Source: a virus
Reading direction: 5' to 3' (one strand)
DNA length: 35,145 nt
IMG/VR virus record: IMGVR_UViG_3300031566_000194
Location: 1 to 35,145 of that record
The notes below the pieces were generated by a model. It was given only the letters and a program-made list of their open reading frames with translations, ran no database searches and had not been told where the DNA came from. Position 1 is the stretch's first letter. Every line of letters begins with the position of its first letter. The position numbers and the translations under genes were made by a program. Of the stretch, positions 7,106-14,594 are shown one piece after another.

Positions 7106-7818
7106 TGCGCGTTGTCGCTGTGATGCCGATATACGGGAGACCCCAAGTGACCGGGTTCAGCCTCCAAGCGGCGAAGGCCCTCCGCGGGGTTGACCGGCTA
7201 ATTGTAGTCGGGTCAACGGCCCAGGACGAGGATACCGCCCGCCGCGCTGGGGTGGAGTTCAAGCGGCACCCTAACAAGCCTCTCGGGGGGAAGTGGCAGT
7301 CGTGCTTTTCGGAGGCGTTGTGGGGCGGGGCTGACCGGGTGCTCTTCCTCGGGAGCGATGACTGGTGGGAGCCGGACCTGTTGAAGCACCTTGAACCCTA
7401 CGCCGAATTCGACCTTGTGGCGCCGCACTTCTGGGGTGTCCTGGACGTTGAGAACCGGAAGGCGTACTACCAGCACTATAAAATCCGGTATGACGGGGCC
7501 GGAACCGGGCGGCTCTACAATGCCCGCTTTATCCGGGACCGGCTAGGGAATACCCTTTACAAGCCCGACGCGCCGTTGAGGGGGATGGACTGGTACGCGA
7601 CCCGGCGGATTGAGGAGGCGGGGGGAAGGGTAATTACCAGCCCCGAGGCTCGGGTCGTGAGTCTCAAGGGGTGCTCAGAAGGGCAGCAGATTTACCAGGT
7701 CGGCGAGCTGGTAGACTCAGGGAATATCATCACGGAACGGGTGCCGCTTAAGACGGCTTGGGTGGCGCACGTACTTCACGAGTGGGAAAAATGGGTCTCC
7801 AAGACCTCACAATCATAA
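7105..7818 (+). CDS. GT-A fold glycosyltransferase (GT2-like)
   Basis: 237 residues, ATG overlapping the upstream TGA. The N-terminal VVAVMPIYGRPQVT strand, the DRLIVVGSTAQDEDTARRAG second strand-helix, GGKWQSCFSEALWGGADRVLFLGSDDWWEPDLL (with DD as the metal site near residue 89) and a late GMDWYATRRIEEAGG segment make up a GT-A nucleotide-diphospho-sugar transferase. An extended upstream frame from 6955 merely overprints the methyltransferase. It overlaps the next glycosyltransferase by 28 nt. Donor and acceptor are unknown. It could also add a sugar to a tail or capsid protein. Confidence 0.82.
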   Translation: MRVVAVMPIYGRPQVTGFSLQAAKALRGVDRLIVVGSTAQDEDTARRAGVEFKRHPNKPLGGKWQSCFSEALWGGADRVLFLGSDDWWEPDLLKHLEPYAEFDLVAPHFWGVLDVENRKAYYQHYKIRYDGAGTGRLYNARFIRDRLGNTLYKPDAPLRGMDWYATRRIEEAGGRVITSPEARVVSLKGCSEGQQIYQVGELVDSGNIITERVPLKTAWVAHVLHEWEKWVSKTSQS

Positions 7819-8501
7819 TCCCCACGGCCGGCCGACGCTGGTCGGAGTTGGAGCGGTGCCTGGATTCCATCTGGGACCAGGTGGACCTCCCCTACGCCGT
7901 GACGGTGGTCCACAACCACGAGCGGCCGATTCCCAAGGTGATACAGGACCACGAGGTCGGCCACCTCCGGGTTGAGGGGCCGATTTACCGCGGCTTCAAC
8001 GCCGGGGTGAGGTCCGCCCCGACGAAGTGGGTGATGCTCCTCGGGGACGATGACCGGCTACCGCACGACACCTGGCTCAAGGGGATTGCCCGGTACTTGC
8101 GGCCGGGGGCGCCGTGGAACTACGTTTACCACCTAGTCATCCCGGTCGAGCGCAAGGGTGAGGTTCGCCGGGGAACCCTCCCGAGCTTCCAGGGCCGGGA
8201 AAGTGAGCTTCCTGGTGCTATACTTGCTCACGGACGCGGGCTCGTTTCACACTCGGGGGCGGCGTACCTCAAGAGCCTGCACCGGACGGTCGGGTGGTAT
8301 CCCGAGCACCTGCGGAGCCAGGGGGATACCTGGTGGATGTGCAAGGCGGCGTTGAAGGGGGCTCTCAAGGTGAAGGCTTACCAGGGCGACGGGCCGATAG
8401 TCGGGGCCGATGATAAAGAGCGCGTGTCAGGGGTGAAGGACGAGCGGGCGCGGACGTTTAAGCTGATTGAGAGGATGGCGGAACGGTATGGGAAAAGGTA
8501 A
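7791..8501 (+). CDS. GT2 family glycosyltransferase
   Basis: 236 residues from ATG 7791; the earlier in-frame GTG at 7758 gives a less typical N-terminus. LTIIIPTAGRRWSELERCL is the GT2 opening strand and helix, VMLLGDDDRLPHDTWL near residue 85 is the DxD-type metal/nucleotide motif, and RSQGDTWWMCKAA near residue 180 is a candidate acceptor/catalytic segment. This is the third glycosyltransferase in a row, and the stop overlaps the short frame at 8488. Together the cluster looks able to build a short, possibly methylated glycan. Confidence 0.85.
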   Translation: MGLQDLTIIIPTAGRRWSELERCLDSIWDQVDLPYAVTVVHNHERPIPKVIQDHEVGHLRVEGPIYRGFNAGVRSAPTKWVMLLGDDDRLPHDTWLKGIARYLRPGAPWNYVYHLVIPVERKGEVRRGTLPSFQGRESELPGAILAHGRGLVSHSGAAYLKSLHRTVGWYPEHLRSQGDTWWMCKAALKGALKVKAYQGDGPIVGADDKERVSGVKDERARTFKLIERMAERYGKR

Positions 8502-8688
8502 TAAATCCCGTGATTTGGAGAGGGCGGCCGGGAAAGGGGTGGGCGATAAACGGAGAGTCGCTCACCCTGGCGGGGAAGGAAACAGCCGGGGTGGATACAT
8601 GATGCCTAGTATTCACCCCGGCGTTGGGGGGAAGGGGATAACACCGGCCCGTAAAAATGCCGCCTTTGTGAAGGTGGCGGGGGACTAG
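8488..8688 (+). CDS. Doubtful 66-residue basic ORF overlying structured RNA
   Basis: An ATG frame that overlaps the glycosyltransferase stop by 14 nt. The product is glycine/lysine/arginine-rich and without recognisable domains. The same DNA folds into three long stem-loops (8536-8568, 8585-8622, 8659-8678), which would account for its base composition better than protein coding. It may be a real small basic protein, but I favour a structured untranslated leader. Confidence 0.3.
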   Translation: MGKGNKSRDLERAAGKGVGDKRRVAHPGGEGNSRGGYMMPSIHPGVGGKGITPARKNAAFVKVAGD

Positions 8689-8752
8689 GTGAAAGGTACA
8701 AGGCCGTGTACCTCTTCTCAGGTTCTAAGATAATACAGCGGCAAAACGCTGT
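8536..8752 (+). ncRNA. Structured leader: five tandem stem-loops before the packaging operon
   Basis: Five hairpins follow one another. H1: GGGGTGGGCGA 8536-8546 with TCGCTCACCCT 8558-8568 (11 bp, two G-U). H2: GCCGGGGTGGATAC 8585-8598 with GTATTCACCCCGGC 8609-8622 (14 bp, one G-U, loop ATGATGCCTA). H3: GCCGCCTT 8659-8666 with AAGGTGGC 8671-8678 (8 bp, one G-U, loop TGTG). H4: AGGTACA 8694-8700 with TGTACCT 8707-8713 (7 bp). H5: ACAGCG 8735-8740 with CGCTGT 8747-8752 (6 bp). The run ends 18 nt before the first packaging-operon start at 8771. No tRNA or known riboswitch consensus is recognised. It may be a cis-regulatory leader, an ncRNA, an RNA-processing region or a packaging signal; the role is inference. 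Confidence 0.5.
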
Positions 8753-8770
8753 CAAACAGGATGGAGTTTT

Positions 8771-9016
8771 ATGAAGGCCAAGATTAAGGTGGGCACACCG
8801 ACCCTGGATGAAGTGCAGGTACTTTTTGAGCGGTACAGGGACCTACAACGTGAAAAAAAGCTTGCGATGAATGAATACGATGAGATGGCCGCGGCCCTTC
8901 ACCCTAAACGGGATGTCCTTGGGGACCTCGGACGTAAGACGCGGGATGCCTGGGATAGTTACACCTCCGCTTTTAACGCTTGGGCTGTGTCCCAGGTTAA
9001 ACGGGGGGATGTGTGA
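8771..9016 (+). CDS. Small helical protein preceding the terminase genes
   Basis: 81 residues, ATG with a modest ATGGAG SD at 8761. Predicted almost entirely helical with heptad-like charge (FERYRDLQREKKLAMNEYDE), as in small proteins encoded before terminase subunits. No family recognised. It overlaps the small terminase start by 4 nt (GTGA), so the two are probably coupled. It follows the five-hairpin leader directly and so is the first gene that leader could regulate. Confidence 0.7.
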   Translation: MKAKIKVGTPTLDEVQVLFERYRDLQREKKLAMNEYDEMAAALHPKRDVLGDLGRKTRDAWDSYTSAFNAWAVSQVKRGDV

Positions 9017-9561
9017 AAATAGGCCAAGCCAAGCGTAAGGCCGTAATTGAACGTCTAGCGGCGGGCCAAACGATAACGGCGGCGGCAGAGGCGGAAGGTA
9101 TCGCTCGCCGGACGGTGGTTTATTGGCTTGCTGAGGATGATGATTTTAGGGGGCGGGTTGACCAACGGAGGCAGGAACACCTTGACCAGTTGACAACGCT
9201 CCTTTCAATCGCCGGACCACAGGCGGCTCAATTCTTGACTGACGTGGCGGCTGGAGTGCAGAAGGCAACAACGACAGAACGGCTCCGGGCTGCGAATTAC
9301 CTTTTAGAGCACCTTGGCCGGTGGAGTGCATCGTCTGAGGTATTAGTCTGGGCGCAACGCGCAAGTGAGGCTTTGCAGAAAGCTCTTTCGAAACTGGTCC
9401 CCGAGGATGCCTTTGAAGTGCGGACGGTGTTTACAAATGAACTTTATAGAGCGCGCGTCCCAACTGATAGCGTGGCGCCTTTCACCCGTGAGGGCGGGCG
9501 GCGTAGGGAAGGCCCCGGAGCAGGTGGGGATAATCCTGACACCCACTCAGGCGGAGATTAG
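9013..9561 (+). CDS. Terminase small subunit candidate
   Basis: 182 residues from GTG 9013. A helix-turn-helix near the N-terminus (TITAAAEAEGIARRTVVYWL, residues about 20-39) is the type used by small terminase subunits to recognise the packaging site. It is followed by a helical core (QLTTLLSIAGPQAAQFL, ERLRAANYLLEHLGRW) suited to oligomerisation. The assignment rests on the HTH plus position immediately before the large subunit. The last 40 residues are low-complexity (rich in Gly and Arg) and are overprinted by the large-subunit N-terminus in another frame. Confidence 0.75.
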   Translation: MKIGQAKRKAVIERLAAGQTITAAAEAEGIARRTVVYWLAEDDDFRGRVDQRRQEHLDQLTTLLSIAGPQAAQFLTDVAAGVQKATTTERLRAANYLLEHLGRWSASSEVLVWAQRASEALQKALSKLVPEDAFEVRTVFTNELYRARVPTDSVAPFTREGGRRREGPGAGGDNPDTHSGGD

Positions 9562-10741
9562 GGCGCTGCTGGAGCAGGGAAACAAGGCAATCGTGCCGAA
9601 AGGGAGACGCGCCGGCGGAACCCGCCTCGGCGGTCACCGTTTCGTCGAAGCCCTCCAGGATAAAGAAGGGGGCCGGGGGTATCTCCTAGTCGCCCCGACC
9701 CTTGAAACCTGCCGCCGTGTGTTCGATGAGACCAAGGATATTGCCCGCGCTTGCGCACTGCACCTGGGCGAGAAGCAATCCCCCTACCCCACGCTCTACT
9801 CCCCGACGGGTTCCTGGCTCACCGCTCGCTCCGTGACGAGTTCCGTTGACCTCGGCCTCCAGCTTCGAGGGTTGGGGAAGCATATCTACGGGGTGATGGT
9901 GGACGAGGGGGCGTTCCTGCCGCCTTGGGCTTGGAAGGTTATCCGCCCGGTGATGACGGATAACGACGCCTGGCTCTACTTCACCGGGACGACCCACGGC
10001 GAGGGTCTCTTTAAGATGCTCTACGACTGGGGGCTAGACCCGGGGCGCCCGGATTACTACTCCCGGCGAATGCCGACCAGCTCTAATACGTTCCTCTCGG
10101 AGGAACAGATACGGGAGTTGACCGAGGACGTGCTACCCGAGGACCGGCCGGCGGAACTGGACGCCCTGTTCGTTCCCCGGTCGGGCCTCGTGTTTATCCA
10201 CTTCCGCCGGGATGTCCACACGCGGGTCGCCTTCACCGAGGGCCAACCGATGTACGGGGTGGACTGGGGGTTCACGAATCCGGCTGTGGTCCTGGCGATG
10301 GTCCAGGGCGGGGACCGGGTACAGGTGCTCGGGGAGTTCTACCGCTCGGGGTGTACCCCGGACCAGCACGTCGAGGCGGCGAAGGCGATGCAGGAGCGGT
10401 ACGGGCGGGGGTTGTGCTACTGCGATCCGTCGAGGCCCGAGATGATTACGGCGTTCCAGCGGGCGGGGATACCGGCAACCGGGGCGAAGAATGAACTGCT
10501 CCCTGGGCTCGACCACCTCCGCAAGCTCCTCGGGAACTACGAGGGGGTGGAACCCCGGCTTTTCGTGTCCCCGGAGTGTACGAACCTGCTCCGGGAGATG
10601 GCTGAATACGCTTATCCTGAGCGGGGCGGCGAGGAGCCGAGAAAAGAAAACGACCATGCAATTGACAGTTTACGGTATGCGTGCTATTCTTCTCGTGGTG
10701 GTGTTTCGCGTCAGGTGAGGTCTAGGAGGTACAGGGAATGA
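9437..10741 (+). CDS. Terminase large subunit (ATPase/nuclease)
   Basis: 434 residues from ATG 9437; GTG 9488 and GTG 9524 are alternatives, all inside the small-subunit gene. The ATPase is marked by a Q-like LTPTQAEIRALL, a deviant Walker A (KGRRAGGT), Walker B with catalytic Glu (YGVMVDEGAF) and a coupling motif (FTGTTHGEG). The RNase H-like nuclease is marked by YGVDWGFTNPAVVLAM, CYCDPSRPE and NDHAIDSLRYACY, whose aspartates would hold two metals. It cuts concatemeric DNA and pumps it into the prohead through the portal encoded next door. Walker A lacks the usual GKT/GKS and instead has arginines before GGT, a deviation seen in many phage terminases. Confidence 0.95.
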   Translation: MNFIERASQLIAWRLSPVRAGGVGKAPEQVGIILTPTQAEIRALLEQGNKAIVPKGRRAGGTRLGGHRFVEALQDKEGGRGYLLVAPTLETCRRVFDETKDIARACALHLGEKQSPYPTLYSPTGSWLTARSVTSSVDLGLQLRGLGKHIYGVMVDEGAFLPPWAWKVIRPVMTDNDAWLYFTGTTHGEGLFKMLYDWGLDPGRPDYYSRRMPTSSNTFLSEEQIRELTEDVLPEDRPAELDALFVPRSGLVFIHFRRDVHTRVAFTEGQPMYGVDWGFTNPAVVLAMVQGGDRVQVLGEFYRSGCTPDQHVEAAKAMQERYGRGLCYCDPSRPEMITAFQRAGIPATGAKNELLPGLDHLRKLLGNYEGVEPRLFVSPECTNLLREMAEYAYPERGGEEPRKENDHAIDSLRYACYSSRGGVSRQVRSRRYRE

Positions 10742-10744
10742 GAC

Positions 10745-12898
10745 TTGCCGACTGACACGAGAGAAGTTAGGTGGGGAGCGCCGCCGCGGGACGTTCCGGG
10801 GTGGCTTCAGTATTTTTCCCACCTTCCGAATCCCGACGAGGTGCTACGAGACGCGGGCCTAGATGTCCGGGCCTATTTTAGTATCCTCCGGTGGGCTCAC
10901 ACTCAGGCCGTAGCGGAGACCCGCCAGCGGAACGCCCTACGCCGCGCCGTGATAGTCCAGCCTCGGGACAAGACCGACGCGGACTGCAAACGGGCGGCGA
11001 TTCTCGTAAATGACGAGTTCGCCCGGCTCAAGGTCAACCGGCTCCGTGAGGAGCTGTGGTGGGCGGCCTGGGTCGGGTTCTCCCTTGGGGTGCTGGAGTG
11101 GGAGCAGGCGAAAATCGGCTACCGGGTGAAACGGTGGGCCGTGGCCCCGCAGCACCTTGTCAAGCTTGGGTTTGACAAGCAGCCGACGGTGGCCGGGACC
11201 CCGCTCGAAGATGACCGTTTCGTGATGTGCAAGACGGGCGGGTCGTCCGTGTTCGACTTGTACGGCCGGGGGTGCGCTCAAGGCGCCTTCTGGCCTTCGA
11301 TGTTCCTGCTGGCTGACTGGAAGTTCTGGGGGGACGATGTTGAGAAGTTCGCCGCTCCCCGCGCCCTTGCCGTCTATGACCGGGGTGGGGTTTCAACGCC
11401 AGAGGGCCAGGCTTACGTTGCGAAGGTAATGGAAGCCCTGGATAACCTGGTACGCGGTGGGTTGGCCGCTGTGGATGCTGACCCAAGTTTTAAGTTGATT
11501 GAGCTTCAACACGTCGCCGCAACGACCTCGACGGTCCACGAGAAGTTCCAGGAGGCCGGGGACGAGCTGATTTCCAAGGCCGTGCTCGGCCAGACCCTCT
11601 CGACCGACGGGGGGACCATCGGAACCGGGGCGGAATCCCTGGGGCGGGTTCACGCGGAGACGGGGTTGCTCCCTCGGATTGACGCTGACCTTGAGATGCT
11701 GGACGAGCCCCTGCAGAAGCTCGCCGACCTGATATGCCGCTGGAGGTACTTCCGGGATGACCTCTCGCCGGTGATAGGGCACGCCGGGCCGCGAATCCAG
11801 ACTCAGGAACTCTCGGTGATAGTCAACGACCTCGGGCTCAAGGTGAGCGAGGCCGACGCCTACGAGATGTTGGGGATTTCCCAGCCCGAGCCCGGGGCGC
11901 CCCTCGTTCCGGGCAAGCCAGTGGCCGCTGCTCCTGTTGGAATGGGGAGCTTCCCGTCGAGCCGGATAGGGCTCTCGGAGGGGAAGCAGCTCGCCCTTGC
12001 CGACGCGAATAACCCCCTGGACAAGCTCGAAGGGAAGTGGCGTAAGCGGCTGGTGGACGAGTACCGGCTGATGGGTGAGGCGATGCTGCGGACGGTCAAG
12101 GGGGTGGACTGGAAACCCCAGGAGGCCCCAGGGCGTCAACGGGTGCTGGCGAAGGTGCTTCGGGACATGATACTGGACGCACAGCTCACCGGGGCCGACC
12201 AGATACTCGCCCAGGCGAAGGGGGCCGGGGTTGAACTCGACGACGAGGTGACGGCCGAGGCCCTGGCTGGGGTGAATGCCGGTTTTGAGGTTCCGCTGGA
12301 CAATGAGGCGGCGAGGCGGGTTCTGGTGGCGAAGCAGGTCCTCCCGTACATCGAAGCCCAGGCCCGGAGCATCGAGCAATACGCCTTCACTGTCGCGGGC
12401 GTGGAGGACATGCGCCTGGTGGAGTACGCACGGGGCGAGGTCGAGAAGGCCGCTCAGGGGAGCCTCACTCTCCCCGAGTTTCGCCAGAGCCTTGAAACGG
12501 CTTTTTTTGAGGCCGGGGCCAGCCCCATCTCGCCTGCGCACGCTGAGACGGTTCTGCGGACTAACCTCGCGTCGGCTTATGAAGGGGCCCGGTACGACGC
12601 GGTGATGACCCCCGCTTTGGCCGAGGTGTTCCCTGGGTTCCAGCTTTTCACCGTTGGGGATTCGAGGGTGAGGCCGGAGCACGCGGAACTGAACGGGACG
12701 TACTTCGAGCGTGACGATCCGAGGCTGGGGGAATACTGGCCGCCGATGGATTATAACTGTCGGTGTACCATGCTCGCCCTGTCCCCCGAGGATATTCACG
12801 CCGAGGGGCTGGACACCGCTCCGGCTCCTGAGCTTGACTGGCAACCGCCTGAGTCATTCCGGGCGGCGCCGGGTTCAATCCTGAGAGGTGAGGGATGA
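10745..12898 (+). CDS. Portal protein fused to a Mu gpF-like head morphogenesis domain
   Basis: 717 residues. The N-terminal about 450 residues match the DUF935/Mu gp29-type portal in layout (FSILRWAHTQAVAETRQRN early; ELQHVAATTSTVHEKFQEAG and SKAVLGQTLSTDGG in the middle). The C-terminal part has the gpF-like minor head domain: ISPAHAETVLRTNLASAYEG near residue 593 and PPMDYNCRCTM near residue 667, including the CRC signature. In Mu these are two proteins. The start is odd: TTG 10745 is 14 nt from a perfect AGGAGGT, which is instead well placed for an out-of-frame ATG at 10738 that opens only five codons. Losing one T at 10745/10746 would give a continuous M-R-L-P-T-D start. Confidence 0.9.
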   Translation: MPTDTREVRWGAPPRDVPGWLQYFSHLPNPDEVLRDAGLDVRAYFSILRWAHTQAVAETRQRNALRRAVIVQPRDKTDADCKRAAILVNDEFARLKVNRLREELWWAAWVGFSLGVLEWEQAKIGYRVKRWAVAPQHLVKLGFDKQPTVAGTPLEDDRFVMCKTGGSSVFDLYGRGCAQGAFWPSMFLLADWKFWGDDVEKFAAPRALAVYDRGGVSTPEGQAYVAKVMEALDNLVRGGLAAVDADPSFKLIELQHVAATTSTVHEKFQEAGDELISKAVLGQTLSTDGGTIGTGAESLGRVHAETGLLPRIDADLEMLDEPLQKLADLICRWRYFRDDLSPVIGHAGPRIQTQELSVIVNDLGLKVSEADAYEMLGISQPEPGAPLVPGKPVAAAPVGMGSFPSSRIGLSEGKQLALADANNPLDKLEGKWRKRLVDEYRLMGEAMLRTVKGVDWKPQEAPGRQRVLAKVLRDMILDAQLTGADQILAQAKGAGVELDDEVTAEALAGVNAGFEVPLDNEAARRVLVAKQVLPYIEAQARSIEQYAFTVAGVEDMRLVEYARGEVEKAAQGSLTLPEFRQSLETAFFEAGASPISPAHAETVLRTNLASAYEGARYDAVMTPALAEVFPGFQLFTVGDSRVRPEHAELNGTYFERDDPRLGEYWPPMDYNCRCTMLALSPEDIHAEGLDTAPAPELDWQPPESFRAAPGSILRGEG

Positions 12899-14133
12899 TA
12901 CCGATTCTGATGAGCGGCGTACATGGCGCCTCGGGGAAGGTCGTCACTCCCGAGATGGTCCGGGCGGCCTGGAGGTCCGGCCAGGGCCGGAAGGTCCCCG
13001 TGGTAGTCGGGCACCCCGAGGATAACCCCGCCGAGGACGACGAGAAGGCCCTGGGGACCGTAACCTTGGAGCGCCTTGTGTCCCCCTTCGTGGACGAGAC
13101 CGGGACGAAGCGCGAGGTGGCGATTCTCGGGCGACCGGACCTGAACGAGCGCGGAAAGAAGGCCGTCAAGGAGCAGGAGTTTATCTACTACTCGCCCGCG
13201 TTGAAGCAGGACGCCGGGGCGGGGTACGTCATGCGCCATGTCGGGTTTACAAACGACCCGGCCCAGGCGGGCCTCCCTGCGCTCCAGGACCTCATCATCC
13301 TGTCCGACAAGGGGTTCCGGCTGGCCCTGTACGACAAGGCGCCCGAGGAGACGCCCTGGGACTTCCAGGGGGCGGATTACGACATTCAGCAGCTCGTCCG
13401 GGCTTCGGCGGTGGTGGACGGCTTAGATGGGAACCCCCACACGGCGGCGGTGCCGGAGGGGTTGACCAAGGAAGCCTGCCACCTTCCGCATCACAAGCCG
13501 GACGGGACTCTCGTTTGGAGAGGCGTCGCCGCGGCTGCCGCGGCCCTCGCAGGTTCCCGTGGTGGAGTTAAAATATCCGATGATGCGAAAACAAAGGCAC
13601 ACGCTCACCTGGCCAAACATTACGGAGAGTTCGGCCGACAACTCAAGGATGGAGAGATGCCGGATACTAAGTTGTTCGACGAGGAAAGCCTGGGGCAGCT
13701 CAAGACCGTATTCCAGGAGACCATCACCGCGGCCCTTGCGCCTCTCCTGGAGAAGCTGACCCCCGCAGGGGAGCCGACGGAGCCCGCCGACGAGGGTAAC
13801 GCCTCCGACGAGGGCAAGGCCGAGCTGTCCGACCTGCGGAAGAAGGTCTCGACGCTGGAGGGGCAGGTAAAGTCCCAGGCTGGCGAGGTCACCGCGAGCA
13901 AGTTCCTGGCCGAGGCCGTGGACAAGGGGTGTCCGCGGGAGCAGGCCGTGATTCTGTCCGAGATGGTCAAGGCGGACCCGAAGGTGCTCTCCAACGCTGT
14001 GAAGCTGGCGGACCAGGCGGCCGCCGGCCAGAAGCTCCTGGGGGGTATCACCGTGAACCTGACTGACGAGGCGGTCAAGAAGGGTGAAGCGGACTACAAC
14101 GCCGGCGCGAAGGCCGGAGCGAAGGTCAAGTAA
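12895..14133 (+). CDS. Mu gpI-like prohead protease with scaffold
   Basis: 412 residues, ATG overlapping the portal stop. The N-terminal about 180 residues have the Mu I protease appearance (VPVVVGHPEDNP, KEQEFIYYSPALK, HVGFTNDPAQAGLPAL). Residues about 195-250 form a module with HLPHHKPDGTLVWRGVAAA and HAHLAKHYGEFGR, known to me as a segment attached to many phage prohead proteases and capsid-maturation proteins. Residues 255-412 are acidic and helical with a coiled coil (ELSDLRKKVSTLEGQVKSQ), as expected for a scaffold that is proteolysed during maturation. An internal in-frame ATG at 13657 could give the scaffold alone. The inserted module is slightly AT-richer at the DNA level, suggesting exchange. 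Confidence 0.88.
   Translation: MIPILMSGVHGASGKVVTPEMVRAAWRSGQGRKVPVVVGHPEDNPAEDDEKALGTVTLERLVSPFVDETGTKREVAILGRPDLNERGKKAVKEQEFIYYSPALKQDAGAGYVMRHVGFTNDPAQAGLPALQDLIILSDKGFRLALYDKAPEETPWDFQGADYDIQQLVRASAVVDGLDGNPHTAAVPEGLTKEACHLPHHKPDGTLVWRGVAAAAAALAGSRGGVKISDDAKTKAHAHLAKHYGEFGRQLKDGEMPDTKLFDEESLGQLKTVFQETITAALAPLLEKLTPAGEPTEPADEGNASDEGKAELSDLRKKVSTLEGQVKSQAGEVTASKFLAEAVDKGCPREQAVILSEMVKADPKVLSNAVKLADQAAAGQKLLGGITVNLTDEAVKKGEADYNAGAKAGAKVK
13657..14133 (+). CDS. Nested scaffold product from an internal start (gpZ-like)
   Basis: 158 residues in the same frame as the protease. ATG 13657 follows AAGGATGGAGAG, giving an AAGGA SD at 7-nt spacing. The start coincides exactly with the protease/scaffold boundary, as for the Mu I/Z pair, where scaffold is made from an internal start. 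The product begins M-P-D-T-K-L-F-D-E-E. Expression is inferred, not shown. Confidence 0.45.
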   Translation: MPDTKLFDEESLGQLKTVFQETITAALAPLLEKLTPAGEPTEPADEGNASDEGKAELSDLRKKVSTLEGQVKSQAGEVTASKFLAEAVDKGCPREQAVILSEMVKADPKVLSNAVKLADQAAAGQKLLGGITVNLTDEAVKKGEADYNAGAKAGAKVK

Positions 14134-14156
14134 CTTTTTAACCGAAAGGAGGGTAC

Positions 14157-14594
14157 GTGGCGAAGAACCCGTACTCCCAAGGCATTTTCGACGGAACGGC
14201 GGCCGGGAGCAACGTGTTCGCCTCCGTCGTGCCCGAGCCGGAGTGGGCGTCGTGCGTCTTTGACGAGGCGACGGCGGACGCGACCGGCGACATCGGGCCT
14301 TACCGGACGGTTGGAATCATAGACGCCTCGGGGCTTGATTCCGATGGTCGGTACACGGTCGGTGTCCACGAAACTGACGCCAGCGACGGGCGGGAAGTCA
14401 TCTTTGGCGTCCTGGCCGTCAAGGTCGAGGACGTGGACCCGAGCCGGAGCCCGAACGTGGATTGCCCGGTGCCGGTGATAATCGGCGGGCACATCTGGCG
14501 AAACATCATCTCCGCTGACGACAACCTGGCGGAAACGGCGAGGATTGTCCTCGAAAAGAAGGGCAAGATTCGCTTCGAGGGGGGTGAGTCCTAA
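14157..14594 (+). CDS. Head decoration-like protein
   Basis: 145 residues from GTG 14157 with AGGAGG at 14148-14153. It lies between the scaffold and the major capsid gene, the classic place of a capsid decoration protein (lambda gpD-like). The sequence is beta-rich with small residues and no long helices (GPYRTVGIIDASG, REVIFGVLAVKVEDVD, ENVDCPVPVIIG-like strand before HIWRNIISADD). Identity is based mainly on size and position; a direct family match cannot be confirmed by eye. It would trim the prohead surface and stabilise packaged heads. Confidence 0.6.
   Translation: MAKNPYSQGIFDGTAAGSNVFASVVPEPEWASCVFDEATADATGDIGPYRTVGIIDASGLDSDGRYTVGVHETDASDGREVIFGVLAVKVEDVDPSRSPNVDCPVPVIIGGHIWRNIISADDNLAETARIVLEKKGKIRFEGGES

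Noticed and set aside
8659-8678. Hairpin as an intrinsic terminator for the glycan cluster
   Set aside because: The 8-bp GC stem is followed by GGGGACTAGG with no T-run, so a classic terminator is not supported; it is listed within the structured leader.
11393-12844. Long open frame on the - strand (483 codons) opposite the portal gene
   Set aside because: A GC-rich, strongly biased coding strand keeps the opposite frame open. The product has no recognisable domain and is Arg/Pro/His-rich, and the + strand encodes a clear portal-gpF protein.
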